This document shows positions 26,532-35,353 of a stretch of 64,000 bases of DNA, in pieces (position 1 is the first letter of the stretch; every line of letters starts with the position of its first letter). The translations under genes were made by a program, and so were the position numbers. A model generated the notes under the pieces. It was given only the letters and a program-made list of their open reading frames with translations, did not search any database and had not been told where the DNA came from. Origin of the DNA: an uncultured Dehalococcoidia bacterium (lineage in GTDB: Bacteria; Chloroflexota; Dehalococcoidia; Lucifugimonadales; UBA3495); assembly GCA_958295765.1 (NCBI GenBank), contig CATQHB010000002.1, positions 1,562,091 to 1,626,090 on the forward strand. Direction: 5' to 3'.

Positions 26532-26602
26532 AGCTCATCCTGAGCCAGTCGAAGGCTGAACCGCCGGATGGAGGGATGGTTCGACAAGCTCACCATGAGC
26601 GG
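26532..26602. repeat. Inverted-repeat element (family B), copy 3
   Basis: AGCTCATCCTGAGCCAGTCG at the left, GTTCGACAAGCTCACCATGA at the right, in the orientation opposite to copies 1 and 2. Between the tRNA and the PQQ-dehydrogenase gene. Confidence 0.8.
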
Positions 26603-26679
26603 ATAAGTCAACAATCCGTTCCTACCACGTCAAAGCCAGAGCGGATTATCGGTTGCCGGTCTCCGACCGGCCGCTCCGG

Positions 26680-28374
26680 TTAGTGGCCGGTGAGGTACTC
26701 GGCGATGGCGCGGGCTTCCCCGGCGGTGGCGCCGGTTGACGCCATCGTAGTGCCGGGCGCGAAATGCGCCGGGTCAATGAGAAACTCGGTGAGGCTGTCC
26801 TGCGTCCAGACGACGTCCAGCGAATCGAAGGCCGCCGAAAATCGGTAGCCGCCGACCGCGCCGGCCGGCCGCCAGAGCAGGCCAACCAGGTGCGGCCCGG
26901 CGTCGTGCCGCGCGACGTTCAGGTTATGACAAACGCTGCATTGCGCGCCGAACAGCCGCTCGCCGGCCGACTGGTCAGCAACCGGCTCTCCTTTATCGGA
27001 CGGAGCGGACGGAACTGCCGTTACCAAGTCTCCCTCGCCCGATGCGTCCGGCGTTGGCGCCGGGGCGAAGGAATCGCAGTTGAACGAGTACACGTCGCGC
27101 CGCTCCCAAGCCTCCTCAGTACAGTGCTTTGCGGAACGGCTCAGAAAATAAACCGCCCCGCCGTCGCTCAACAGGGCGATGCGTCCGTCGGGCATAAAAG
27201 TTAGATCCCGGATGCGGTAGCCGAGTTCGATTTGCTCCACGTACTGCACCGCCGTCCCGTGCCGGCGGACGCGGAACAGGGATTTATCTTTCAGCGAAGC
27301 CACCAGCAGGTCGTCTTTCCACAGGGGAAATTGCCGCCCGTCGTTGACGGCAATGGCGGACAGGGCCGGCGACGGAACCCAGGAGAAAGCCGGCCGCACA
27401 AAGCCGTCGTGCTGGCCGGTAACCCCGTCCTCCACCAGCCGGAGCGCCTTACCGCCCTCGCCAATGCCATAGGAGGCCAGCGGCCAGCCATAATCGGCCC
27501 CCGGCTCCAGCAGGTTCAACTCATCGCCGCCCTTCGGCCCGTGGTCCGTGGCCCAGAGATTGCCGGCCTCGTCCCGCGCCAGCCCCTGGGAGTTGCGAAT
27601 ACCGGTAGCCAGGATCTCCGCCGATCCCGTTGCGATTTCAATGCGGACTAATTTCCCGATATGAAAGTTAGTCGGAATGGGGCGCTGTCCATAGGTATGG
27701 TTGCCGATGGTTACGAGCAGGTGTTCTTTGCCATCGGTCAGCATCTTCCCACCGGAATTCTGCCACCCAAAAAAATGTTCCCGGCATGGCTCCGCATCGA
27801 ATATCGTTCTCCAATCCGGCGAGACCGTAACGCCGGCGGCATCCCGCCGAATCGTCGTGGACGACAACCGGAACCGGGCACATTCTCCGGTAAAATAGTT
27901 ATGGGTAACGAATAATATGTACCCTTCCTCAGTCTCTTTCAGCAGAATGTCGGCGGCTCGAAATGGGTACGGGTCAAAATCGGGCTGCTCACTAATTGGG
28001 CTTGACCGCAGCGCCGCATAATTCATCGGAACGTTGCCGTCCAGGTACTCCACCGTCCCGTCCTGGGCGACCAGGGCAAACCGGCCCTTGGGCGTAACTA
28101 CCAGCAGGTCATCCCCCAGGCTTTCAATGGCCCCGCCACTCCCGTCGAAACTTTCCAGGCTGACGGACTTACTCTCCAGCGCATACAAGTGAGTGGTAAG
28201 CGCCGGCTCCGCTTCCGGCGGGGCGGGTGTGGGCGTAGGGGTATGCGTCGGGACAGGCGTGGCTGTCGGGATGGGCGTAGCCGTTGGGACAGGCGTCGGG
28301 GTCGGGTCAGCAGCGCAGGCGGCGGTCAAAACTCCCAGCAGGACGAGGGCGACAAGCCCCAATACAGGACGCAA
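26680..28374 (-). CDS. Lipoprotein: PQQ-dependent sugar dehydrogenase-like propeller fused to a cytochrome c domain
   Basis: 564 aa. Signal segment MRPVLGLVALVLLGVLTAAC ends in a near-lipobox (TAAC), followed by a Pro/Thr repeat linker (about residues 24-52). The central ~390 residues are a soluble-glucose-dehydrogenase-like propeller (HLLVTIGNHTYGQRP, RNSQGLARDEAGNLWATDHG, KGGDELNLLEPGADYGWPLA). The C-terminal ~90 residues are a mono-haem cytochrome c with CSVCH and a likely axial Met in APGTTMAS. It should oxidise a sugar or alcohol outside the cell and pass electrons to the respiratory chain. The start is a TTG at 28374; no ATG fits, and a run of 13 G lies 33 bp upstream on the coding strand. 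Confidence 0.8.
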   Translation of the reverse strand: MRPVLGLVALVLLGVLTAACAADPTPTPVPTATPIPTATPVPTHTPTPTPAPPEAEPALTTHLYALESKSVSLESFDGSGGAIESLGDDLLVVTPKGRFALVAQDGTVEYLDGNVPMNYAALRSSPISEQPDFDPYPFRAADILLKETEEGYILFVTHNYFTGECARFRLSSTTIRRDAAGVTVSPDWRTIFDAEPCREHFFGWQNSGGKMLTDGKEHLLVTIGNHTYGQRPIPTNFHIGKLVRIEIATGSAEILATGIRNSQGLARDEAGNLWATDHGPKGGDELNLLEPGADYGWPLASYGIGEGGKALRLVEDGVTGQHDGFVRPAFSWVPSPALSAIAVNDGRQFPLWKDDLLVASLKDKSLFRVRRHGTAVQYVEQIELGYRIRDLTFMPDGRIALLSDGGAVYFLSRSAKHCTEEAWERRDVYSFNCDSFAPAPTPDASGEGDLVTAVPSAPSDKGEPVADQSAGERLFGAQCSVCHNLNVARHDAGPHLVGLLWRPAGAVGGYRFSAAFDSLDVVWTQDSLTEFLIDPAHFAPGTTMASTGATAGEARAIAEYLTGH

Positions 28375-28407
28375 CCCACGCCCCCGGCCCCGGCGCGTGG
28401 AGTTGTA

Positions 28408-28420
28408 CCCCCCCCCCCCC
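28408..28420. repeat. Homopolymer run C13 (G13 on the minus strand)
   Basis: Thirteen identical bases just upstream of the PQQ-dehydrogenase start. Runs of this length are slippage-prone. Reading upstream through it gives no ATG in the same frame. The surrounding 28375-28742 gap has no other clear feature than a weak promoter. Confidence 0.75.
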
Positions 28421-28706
28421 GTACAAATGTTCTACGCGGCCGGCCAGCGCGCGCCGCCGATTGTTCAGCGCCAAGCCCGGCCCGCCGTTCCCGTTACTGG
28501 TCAAGGTATGTCGTGTCTCCATATCCCCTATGTTTATGTTGCCGAAACCGCCGGCCCCGCGCCCGTCCTGGCCGGTCTTGATGCGGGTAACATCATACCC
28601 CCGAACCGCCACCGCCGCCATACATCTCCCGTCAAGGCCAAGGGCAATCGCGTCCTATTATGGCAACCCGGTTAAGACACGATTCCCCGGCAAAATCCTC
28701 GCCCTT

Positions 28707-28736
28707 TTGCTTTTAGCCACGCCCGGCCATTATGAT
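28707..28736 (+). promoter_or_regulatory. Weak candidate promoter
   Basis: TTGCTT (28707-28712) and TATGAT (28731-28736), 18-bp spacer, directly ahead of the ATG at 28743; this would give an almost leaderless transcript. Confidence 0.25.
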
Positions 28737-28742
28737 AGGTTT

Positions 28743-29129
28743 ATGAGTATGGAGAGCAAGAGAACTGAGGAGTTGGAGGCCGCCGCTGCCGCCGCCCTGG
28801 GGGAAACTGCGGCGCAGTTGGGGCCGGTGCTGGCGGAACTGGCGGGACGGCTCCGGCCCTTTCCGCCTTTTCTGGGGATGGTTTCAGTGCAGGCGGTGGA
28901 GTTGGAACCGCCGGTAGCCCTGTCCCGCGATCTGGGGTGTGTCGTAGTTGACCCCCAGGGCCGAATCTGCCAACTGGATCTACGGGAGATAGCGGGGATC
29001 GCCGGCTTCAACGAAACCGACCAGGTAGAGGAATTTCAGGAGTTGGAGTTAAGCGACGCCGAGTTTATTATCTACGCAAGCACGGCAATCGGGGCGCTGG
29101 CGGCGGAACTGGGCCGCCGGAGCCGGTAG
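28743..29129 (+). CDS. Hypothetical protein, 128 aa
   Basis: Not recognised. Starts at tandem ATGs (28743, 28749) with a long Ala/Glu-rich helix (TEELEAAAAAALGETAAQLG), then VSVQAVELEPPVALSRDLGC, VVVDPQGRICQLDLREIAG and a C-terminal helix. No signal peptide or metal motif. AGG stands just before the ATG. The codon bias (GCC, CTG, GCG) fits the neighbours, so it is probably real. The layout hints at a small alpha/beta protein. Single gene, ending 30 bp from the converging moaC. Confidence 0.55.
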   Translation: MSMESKRTEELEAAAAAALGETAAQLGPVLAELAGRLRPFPPFLGMVSVQAVELEPPVALSRDLGCVVVDPQGRICQLDLREIAGIAGFNETDQVEEFQELELSDAEFIIYASTAIGALAAELGRRSR

Positions 29130-29159
29130 CGCCGTCCCGCCCGGCCGGCGCTATTCCCG

Positions 29160-29672
29160 CTATTCCAAGTCAATGTCGCCGCTTTGCCCGCCCCGCTTGC
29201 GGACTAACCGCACCGAGCCAATCTGCATCCCCCGGTCCACCGCCTTGCACATATCGTACACCGCCAGGGCCGCCACGGTAACGGCGGTCAAGGCTTCCAT
29301 CTCCACGCCGGTTTTGCCCGAAGTGCTGGCGGTGGCGGTGATGTTCACCCGCCTGCCCGCTTCGTCCGGCTCCAGCTCCACGTCCACCTTGTTCAGGGGC
29401 AGGGGATGGCACAGGGGAATCAACTCGGCGGTGCGCTTGGCGCCCATTATTCCGGCAAGCTGGGCGATGGTCAGCACGTCGCCCTTCTTGACCAGTCCTT
29501 CCTGAATCAGCCGCAGGGTCTCCGGCTGCATCTGAACCGCGCCGCGGGCGACGGCCTCCCGATCGGTAACCGGTTTCCAACCCACGTCCACCATTCTGGC
29601 CCGGCCCTGTTCGTCCAGGTGGGTCAGGGAAACGCCGGGCGGCGGCGGGGAGTCGGCTTTGGGGCTGGTCAT
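29160..29672 (-). CDS. moaC: Cyclic pyranopterin monophosphate synthase MoaC
   Basis: 170 aa. Second step of molybdenum cofactor synthesis: converts the MoaA product to cPMP. Signature segments are present: [54 protein letters not shown] and the C-terminal [10 protein letters not shown], including the catalytic lysines. ATG at 29672 has AAGGAGG upstream. Last gene of moaA-(Cys protein)-moaC on the minus strand. Confidence 0.95.
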   Translation of the reverse strand: MTSPKADSPPPPGVSLTHLDEQGRARMVDVGWKPVTDREAVARGAVQMQPETLRLIQEGLVKKGDVLTIAQLAGIMGAKRTAELIPLCHPLPLNKVDVELEPDEAGRRVNITATASTSGKTGVEMEALTAVTVAALAVYDMCKAVDRGMQIGSVRLVRKRGGQSGDIDLE

Positions 29673-29763
29673 CGTTCCGGCCTCCTTATGTTATCGGCTG
29701 ATTGGTGTAAAGGTTTGGATAGCAACCGGTTCGGGCGCCGGCGCAACTCCGTTGGGGAAAGGG

Positions 29764-30030
29764 TCAGGCCCCACAACTCTTGCAGGGGGTAAGACCGGCC
29801 GCCACCGCCGTGTCGCGGGACTCAAACTCCTGGAAACCGCCGGCCAGATTCACGAACCGCCCGGTGAATCTACAGCCGCGCCGGTGAAAGGTCTTGCGGT
29901 TTGACTTGGCGCTGGCTATGTAGTCCGGCGGAACGGGCGCGGGTGGCCCGCCATTTTCCAGTTCCTCTACTCTCTGACGAAGTTCCTCCACCACCGCCCA
30001 CAAGTCCTGCATCGTCCGTTCTTGAATCAT
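29764..30030 (-). CDS. Small protein with coiled-coil N-terminus and Ada-like zinc-binding motif
   Basis: 88 aa. Residues 8-27 form a short coiled coil (LWAVVEELRQRVEELENGG). The C-terminal half has the pattern seen at the end of many extracytoplasmic nuclease-type and Ada-like metal-binding domains: SNRKTFHRRGCRF, SRDTAVAAGLTPCKSCGA, with Cys53, Cys83 and Cys86 (and His49) as likely zinc ligands. ATG at 30030 is preceded by GGAGG 7-8 nt upstream. It lies between moaA and moaC (60 and 91 bp away), so it is probably co-transcribed, but nothing links it biochemically to cofactor synthesis. Confidence 0.72.
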   Translation of the reverse strand: MIQERTMQDLWAVVEELRQRVEELENGGPPAPVPPDYIASAKSNRKTFHRRGCRFTGRFVNLAGGFQEFESRDTAVAAGLTPCKSCGA

Positions 30031-30090
30031 GCTTTGACCTCCGGCGTCTGAATCTTACTTCCGCCCGGCCCCTTTCTATAACTCCAGGGC

Positions 30091-31104
30091 CTAGCCGCCA
30101 ATCTGGTACATTTCCACTTTAGGGCGGGCGTTCTGGGCCGGGGCCAGTTCCGCCCTTTCCTCCGAGTAGCGGTCCGTCCGACGGCCCCAGATTCCGGCAA
30201 TCCGGTCGCGCAACTCGGCGTCGCTGGCCCCGGAGCGCAGCGGATCGCGCAAGTCCAACCCCTCGGCGGCAAAGAGGCAGGTGTATAGCTTGCCGTCGGT
30301 GGACAGGCGGGCGCGGGTGCAGTCGCCGCAGAAGGGCTGCGTTACCGAGCTGATTACCCCGATTTCTCCCGTCCCGTCCCGGTAACGGTAGCGGTTGGCG
30401 ACCTCTCCTTGATAGTTGCTCTCCAGCGGTTCCAGGGGCAACTCGGCGTCAATCCGGCGGATGACTTCGGCGGCGGGAACTACCTCATCCCATTTCCACC
30501 CATTCCGGTTGCCCACGTCCATATACTCAATGAACCGCACGATGTGGCCGGAACCCTGGAAATGACGGGCCAGGTCAACGATGGTATGGTCGTTGACCCC
30601 TTTCTGAACTACCGCATTTATTTTGACCGGGGCCAATCCTGCCGCCGCCGCCTTTTCGATGCCTTCCAGAACCCGCTGGGCCGGGAAACCCCGACCGTTC
30701 ATCTGCTTGAAAATTTCATCGTCCAGGGTGTCCAGACTGACGGTTATTCGCTGTAAGCCGGCGTCTTTCAACTGCTGCGCCTGCTGGGACAACAGGTAGC
30801 CGTTGGTGGTGAGGGTCAAGTCCACCGCCGGGTCAATGCCGGACAGCATATCAATTAGGCGGTGCAGGTTGGTACGCAGCAGGGGTTCCCCGCCGGTTAT
30901 GCGCAGCTTATTCACGCCCAAGCCGACGAAAATGCCGGCAAGCCGGGCGATTTCCTCAAAGGTGAGAATCTCGGCCCGAGGCAAAAACTGGTAGCTCTCG
31001 CCGAAAATCTCGGCGGGCATACAGTAAGGGCAGCGAAAGTTGCACCGGTCCGTAACCGAAATACGCAAGTCCCGCAGGGGGCGGTTAAAGCTGTCAGTAA
31101 TCAC
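30091..31104 (-). CDS. moaA: GTP 3',8-cyclase MoaA
   Basis: 337 aa radical-SAM enzyme, first step of molybdenum cofactor synthesis. The N-terminal [4Fe-4S] motif is Cys21, Cys25, Cys28 ([10 protein letters not shown]); GGEPLLR follows; the second C-terminal cluster is in [19 protein letters not shown]; and the chain ends in the Gly-Gly tail (YQIGG) needed for activity. Start is GTG 31104 with poor ribosome site; the sequence [16 protein letters not shown] fits the usual MoaA N-terminus, so the start is trusted. Confidence 0.95.
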   Translation of the reverse strand: MITDSFNRPLRDLRISVTDRCNFRCPYCMPAEIFGESYQFLPRAEILTFEEIARLAGIFVGLGVNKLRITGGEPLLRTNLHRLIDMLSGIDPAVDLTLTTNGYLLSQQAQQLKDAGLQRITVSLDTLDDEIFKQMNGRGFPAQRVLEGIEKAAAAGLAPVKINAVVQKGVNDHTIVDLARHFQGSGHIVRFIEYMDVGNRNGWKWDEVVPAAEVIRRIDAELPLEPLESNYQGEVANRYRYRDGTGEIGVISSVTQPFCGDCTRARLSTDGKLYTCLFAAEGLDLRDPLRSGASDAELRDRIAGIWGRRTDRYSEERAELAPAQNARPKVEMYQIGG

Positions 31105-31214
31105 TACTTTTTTCTATGCCTTTATGCCGGTTGAGCAGGGTATGGGCCAAATCTGCGCCAGGAACAAAATCCGCTATGTTGAACCGGTCATTCGCTCATA
31201 GCAAGCCTGCCATT

Positions 31215-31287
31215 CGCTCATGGTGAGCTTGTCGAACCACCCGCCTTTATCCAACCGGTCATCCTTCGACAAGCTCAGGATGAGCGG
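31215..31287. repeat. Inverted-repeat element (family B), copy 4
   Basis: CGCTCATGGTGAGCTTGTCG against CGACAAGCTCAGGATGAGCG, with a longer centre than copies 1-2. Fragments of the left end (CGCTCATAGCAAGCCTGCCA) precede it at 31193. Fills the moaA-rdgB gap. Confidence 0.82.
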
Positions 31288-31360
31288 AGAGCGGCGGCAA
31301 CCCGATTTTGCCCACGCCTTGACCGGTTGACCGATATTGCGACTGGAAACGCCGGCTCGC

Positions 31361-31972
31361 TCAAGGGCTTGCCGCCAGCCGTTGCAGGGCGGGTACGGCC
31401 CGGTGGGCGGCATCGGCGCGGTGGCTTATCCGGTTCTTCTCTTCCATCGGAATCTGGGCAATCGTCCGGGCAAAGGAGGGGAGATAGAAAACCGGGTCGT
31501 AGCCGAACCCCCCGTCGCCCTGTGGCTCATATTGTATCATCCCGGCCACCGACCCTACCACCGACACCTCGACACCGCCGGGCCGGCAGATGGCGATAAA
31601 GCAGCGGAACCGGGCCGTCCGCCGTTCCCAGGGTACGCCTTCCAAATTGGATAGCAGCAAATTCACCCGTTCCGTGTCGCTGGCGCAGGCCGCGCCGCCG
31701 TAGCGGGCCGAGTGTACCCCCGGCACGCCGCCCAAGGCGTCCACTTCCAGCCCCGAATCGTCGGAAAGGGTCAGCATCCCGCCCAGCGCGGAATAGGTAT
31801 GGGCCTTGAGCCAGGCGTTTTCCCGGAAGGTATCCCCGGTTTCCTCTACCTCCTCGGTAATGCCCAGGTCATCCAGGGATACCAACTGCACCGGTACATC
31901 GCGCAGCAAGTGGCGGTATTCCAAGACTTTCCCCGGATTTCGGGTAGCGATAAGCAGCTTGGATTGGGTCAA
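31361..31972 (-). CDS. rdgB: XTP/dITP diphosphatase (RdgB/HAM1 family)
   Basis: 203 aa. House-cleaning pyrophosphatase that removes non-canonical purine nucleotides (dITP, XTP). Motifs: [17 protein letters not shown] at the N-terminus, [51 protein letters not shown] and [11 protein letters not shown]. Start is TTG at 31972 with AGAGGA about 7 nt upstream; no ATG fits. Upstream of moaA in the same direction, but 250 bp with a repeat separates them. Confidence 0.92.
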   Translation of the reverse strand: MTQSKLLIATRNPGKVLEYRHLLRDVPVQLVSLDDLGITEEVEETGDTFRENAWLKAHTYSALGGMLTLSDDSGLEVDALGGVPGVHSARYGGAACASDTERVNLLLSNLEGVPWERRTARFRCFIAICRPGGVEVSVVGSVAGMIQYEPQGDGGFGYDPVFYLPSFARTIAQIPMEEKNRISHRADAAHRAVPALQRLAASP

Positions 31973-32015
31973 AATACATCCTCTTTCAGCCAGGATACGC
32001 CCCTATGGGCCGTTT

Positions 32016-33263
32016 TCAGATAATACCCCGTTCCGCCAATTCCGCCAGGGTTGCCGAGTCGTAGCCCAGCCAGGAGCCGTACACCGGTTGGTTATGTTCA
32101 CCCAGCCTTGGCCCGGCGTGTTCCACCGCGCCGGGGGTATCACTGAACTTGGGGACAATGCCCGGCATCAAGGTTGTCCCGATTTCCGGGTCAGCCACTT
32201 CCACCACGTCCTCCCGCTCCCGGTAGTGGGGGTCGGCCACAATCTGCGCGCTGTCATAGACCGGGCCTACTACCCCGCCGGCCGGCACCAGTTGGGCCAG
32301 GGATTCGTCCAGGGAACGCTGACCCAGCCAGTTTTGGAGTATCACGTTCAGCGCGTCCTTATTCTCCAGCCGGGCGGCGTTGTCGGCAAAGCGGGGGTCG
32401 GCAATCAAGTCCGGCAGCCCCATCGCCTGGGCCAGCCGTTCCCAGGTGCTTTGCGAGGTGGCGGACAGGCCCAACCAGCGCTCATCCCCGGTGCGGTACA
32501 GGCTGCGGGGCGCCGCATCGGGAAAATCGTTGCCCACCCGCTCCCGGATGATGCCCAGCAGGTCGAACATCGGGAGGTGGGGAATACAGAGGCGAAAGAG
32601 CGGCTCAAAGAGGCTCACGTCAATAACCTGGCCCCGGGCCGGCGCGCTGTCGCCATCCTCTCTATCTGCGCCATCCGCGCCGGCGCCGGGGGCGTCCCGG
32701 CGATAAAGGGCCATCATTCCCGCCATGGCGCCGAACACGCCGGCGATTTCGTCGGCCAGGGGAATGGGCGGCAGGGCCGGCGGCGTGTCGGGAAAGCCGC
32801 TCATGCCGATGTAGCCGCTCATACACTCGGCAATCGTGCCAAAGCCGGGGCGGTCTTTATAGGGGCCGGTCTGACCAAAGCCGGAGTAGCGGACAATGAC
32901 CAGGCCCGGATTTACCCGGTGCAAGTCCGCCGGCCCCAGGTTCCAGCGTTCCAACGTGCCGGGGCGGAAACCCTCAATCAGCAAGTCGGCCTGTCCTGCC
33001 AAATCTTTCAACACTTCCTGGCCTTCGGGCCGGGCCAGGTCGAGGGTAACGGACTGTTTGTTGCGGGAGTGGACTTTCCACCAGAGGGAGACGCCGTTGG
33101 CGAAAGGCCCCCAGTTGCGGAGGGGGTCGCCGCCGCCGGGCCGCTCCACCTTGACCACCTCGGCGCCGAAATCGGCCAACAGGCTGCTGGCGGTGCCGCC
33201 GGCAACGATGATGGACAGGTCAAGTACCTTCAAGCCCCGCAGGGGGCCAAACTGGTTGGTCAT
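32016..33263 (-). CDS. CaiB/BaiF family type III CoA transferase
   Basis: 415 aa. Moves CoA between carboxylic acids. N-terminal GLKVLDLSIIVAGGTASSLL, LLADFGAEVVKVERPGGGDP, and the body features SRNKQSVTLDL, DLLIEGFRPGTLERWNLG, RYSGFGQTGPY and IPLADEIAGVFGAMAG are diagnostic. The residue aligned by eye with the catalytic Asp of formyl-CoA transferase (usual SLLDA) is Glu in IDVSLFEPL; some branches of the family share this. ATG at 33263 is chosen because upstream codons overlap the hydrolase gene and lose family similarity. It follows the alpha/beta hydrolase by 31 bp, so the two are probably co-transcribed. Substrate unknown. Confidence 0.9.
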   Translation of the reverse strand: MTNQFGPLRGLKVLDLSIIVAGGTASSLLADFGAEVVKVERPGGGDPLRNWGPFANGVSLWWKVHSRNKQSVTLDLARPEGQEVLKDLAGQADLLIEGFRPGTLERWNLGPADLHRVNPGLVIVRYSGFGQTGPYKDRPGFGTIAECMSGYIGMSGFPDTPPALPPIPLADEIAGVFGAMAGMMALYRRDAPGAGADGADREDGDSAPARGQVIDVSLFEPLFRLCIPHLPMFDLLGIIRERVGNDFPDAAPRSLYRTGDERWLGLSATSQSTWERLAQAMGLPDLIADPRFADNAARLENKDALNVILQNWLGQRSLDESLAQLVPAGGVVGPVYDSAQIVADPHYREREDVVEVADPEIGTTLMPGIVPKFSDTPGAVEHAGPRLGEHNQPVYGSWLGYDSATLAELAERGII

Positions 33264-33294
33264 CCCTTCCGTCCCCCCTGGTTCATTCGTTTTC

Positions 33295-34164
33295 TCATTC
33301 GTGGTCAATGCTCCCGGCGCCGGCAAAGAAGGCGCGGATTTCCGGCAAGACCGCCGCCGGGTGTTCCATGGGCAGGAAGTGGGTGCCGAACCCCATGGGC
33401 TTGACTTGGGCGCCGGGAACCATTTCCCGGAATCGGCGGACGCCGGCATCCTCCAGCGTCTGGCCGCCGGTATAGTTGCCCAGGAGTAGCAGATAGTCCC
33501 CGGTTAGTCCTTTCAAGTACCTAGACACTTGCAGGTCGTCCCGCTGTTCGTAGAAATCGGCTTCCACTTGGGGCGGGCATTTCAGTTCGGCCCGGCCGTC
33601 GGGCAGCAGCCGGGTGCCGCCTTCAATAAAGGCGCGGAAGGCGGTTTCATCCCAATCCTTGAAAACCGCCCGGTGGCGGTAGCCGGCATACATCGCCGCC
33701 CGGCTTTCCCAGACCGAGCGTTTCAACCGGGTGCGCCGGGCGCGTTCCTTCAGTTCCCCGGAGGGCGCGGAGGCCGGGCTTTCCCCTACTCGGGTTTCCA
33801 CCAGCACCGCCTGGGCAATGCGCCCCGGTAGCCGGGCGGCGGCAATCAGGGTAGCCAGGCCGCCGGAGGAGTGGCCCACCATTCGCAGCCGGGAAAGCCC
33901 CATTACCCGGATAATCTCGGCCAGGTCTTCCCCCACCAACTCAAAGCTGTAGCCCCGGTCCGAGGGTTCAGTATCCCCGTGTCCCCGCTGGTCCAAAGCG
34001 ATAACGTGGTAGTCCCGGGCCAGCGTCCCGGCAATGGGCTGCCAGGGGTGGGCGCATAGTCCGGTGGCATGGAGCATCAACAGCGGGGGATTTGACGCCT
34101 CTCCCCACTCCAGATAATGGTGGTTGATTCCATTGGCGGCAACGTAACCGCTGCCTGGTTCCAT
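33295..34164 (-). CDS. Alpha/beta hydrolase
   Basis: 289 aa, cytoplasmic. Oxyanion loop LLMLHATGLCAHPWQP (residues 28-43), LDQRGHGDTEPSD, nucleophile Ser99 in GHSSGG, and C-terminal His in FGTHFLPMEHP. Closest in style to the MhpC/epoxide-hydrolase-like group. The next gene is a CoA transferase, hinting at a shared acyl or lactone substrate, but this is inference. ATG at 34164; only a G-run stands at the ribosome-site position. Confidence 0.87.
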   Translation of the reverse strand: MEPGSGYVAANGINHHYLEWGEASNPPLLMLHATGLCAHPWQPIAGTLARDYHVIALDQRGHGDTEPSDRGYSFELVGEDLAEIIRVMGLSRLRMVGHSSGGLATLIAAARLPGRIAQAVLVETRVGESPASAPSGELKERARRTRLKRSVWESRAAMYAGYRHRAVFKDWDETAFRAFIEGGTRLLPDGRAELKCPPQVEADFYEQRDDLQVSRYLKGLTGDYLLLLGNYTGGQTLEDAGVRRFREMVPGAQVKPMGFGTHFLPMEHPAAVLPEIRAFFAGAGSIDHE

Positions 34165-34320
34165 ATTGCGCCCCCGGTTTGCTTGTTTGACTGGCCGGGC
34201 CGGGCTTACCGTCTCTATTCAGGTTTCTATTTTAATGGCAGTTTGCCCGATTAGCCACAACCCCGGTTTAGCGGTATTCTCAACGGGTGTTGGTATTCGG
34301 GCCGGAATACTCCAACGGCC

Positions 34321-34440
34321 GGTAAGGGCGGGTTTGTAACCCGCCCTGGCGACAACGGCGGAATCATTTGGGTAACGGAGCCATCGTATCCGACACATCC
34401 TTGCACCGGAACCAGGGCGGGTTATAAACCCGCCCCTACC
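34321..34440. repeat. Composite repeat: two family C hairpins around a conserved core, copy 2
   Basis: Same structure and core as 12582-12700 (CGGCGGAATCATTTGGGTAA, CATCGTATCCGA, CCTTGCACCGG). The left flank (GGTATTCTCAACGGGTGTTG at about 34272, GGAATACTCC) is the inverse of the right flank of copy 1. The intergenic stretch 34165-34916 is made almost entirely of repeats: this element, a family A copy, a family B copy and partial family B arms at 34745-34815. Confidence 0.75.
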
Positions 34441-34535
34441 ATCCACCGAAACTATGACGCCGAAACCGGGCCGGCAGGATTATCAACACCGGTTTGATAA
34501 TATCGGTTTATCGGCGAGGCAATCGCATCATAAAC

Positions 34536-34633
34536 CCGTCGTTCCGGCGAAAGCCGGAATCCAGAACGCTCAATAGCCGGCACGCTCTTTTCCCGGAGGA
34601 TTTCCTGGATTCCGGCTTCCGCCGGAACGACGG
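34536..34633. repeat. 98-bp inverted-repeat element (family A), copy 5
   Basis: CCGTCGTTCCGG...CCGGAACGACGG with wide left flank GGCAATCGCATCATAAACCC. One change in the right arm (GGCTTCCGCC). Confidence 0.88.
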
Positions 34634-34666
34634 TTGTTGGCGCCGGAATGACGGTTGCCCTCTTCC

Positions 34667-34740
34667 CCGCTCATCCTGAGCCTGTCGAAGGATAAACCGC
34701 CGGATAGGGGCGGGTGGTTCGACAAGCTCACCATGAGCGG
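34667..34740. repeat. Inverted-repeat element (family B), copy 5
   Basis: CCGCTCATCCTGAGCCTGTC at the left, GACAAGCTCACCATGAGCGG at the right. Followed by decayed right-end fragments (CACCATAAGCGGATGAA and similar). Confidence 0.85.
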
Positions 34741-34916
34741 ATGAAAGGTTCACCATAAGCGGATGAAGGTTCAACGTGAGCGGATTCCGTTCTTACGGGC
34801 GGATTTTGTTGTAAGCGGGTTTTGTCCTTGGCGCAGACTTGGCCCCGGCCCCGGTTTGTCAAGCCAGGCCCGTCGCAAGATTGTGCGTATTTTCACTATC
34901 GGCCTGGAATACCTTA

Positions 34917-34925
34917 TGTTATAAT
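34917..34925 (+). promoter_or_regulatory. Extended -10 promoter candidate for the nuo operon
   Basis: TGTTATAAT, identical to the extended -10 at 6208-6216; no clear -35 at the usual distance. It lies 37 bp before the nuoA ATG and is the only promoter-like site seen ahead of the 11-kb operon. Confidence 0.42.
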
Positions 34926-34961
34926 CCCTGCGACAGCTACCAGCGAGGTTTGCTGAGGATT

Positions 34962-35348
34962 ATGCTCGAAGATTACTTCCGGCAGTATGGGCTGATTGCA
35001 ATTCTTGCCTTGGTGGCCGTTGCTGTTCCCACCAGTATGCTGGCCTTCTCCTGGCTGGCTTCCCGGGTGGGAATCCGGCCGGCCAACCCCACTCCGGTCA
35101 AGCTGGAAACCTACGAGTGCGGGGTGGAGACCATCGGGGGCGCCTGGAATCGCTTCAACTTTCGCTACTACCTCTACGCCATTCTTTTCGTTATTTTCGA
35201 CGTTGAGGTGGTGTTCCTGTACCCCTGGGCCACCAAATTCATCCGGCTGGAACTGTTCGCCTTGATTGAGATGGGCGTGTTTGTCGCCATCCTGCTGGTG
35301 GGCTGGGCCTACGCCTGGCGCAAGCGCGACCTGGAGTGGGGGAGTTAG
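34962..35348 (+). CDS. nuoA: NADH-quinone oxidoreductase subunit A
   Basis: 128 aa, three membrane helices. Part of the quinone-site/proton-pump junction of complex I. The conserved [20 protein letters not shown] loop (around residues 47-66), [20 protein letters not shown] and the third helix are all typical. ATG at 34962 with GAGGA just upstream; an upstream in-frame extension is not supported. First gene of the operon nuoABCD-HIJK-orf-LMN. Confidence 0.95.
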   Translation: MLEDYFRQYGLIAILALVAVAVPTSMLAFSWLASRVGIRPANPTPVKLETYECGVETIGGAWNRFNFRYYLYAILFVIFDVEVVFLYPWATKFIRLELFALIEMGVFVAILLVGWAYAWRKRDLEWGS

Positions 35349-35353
35349 TTAAG

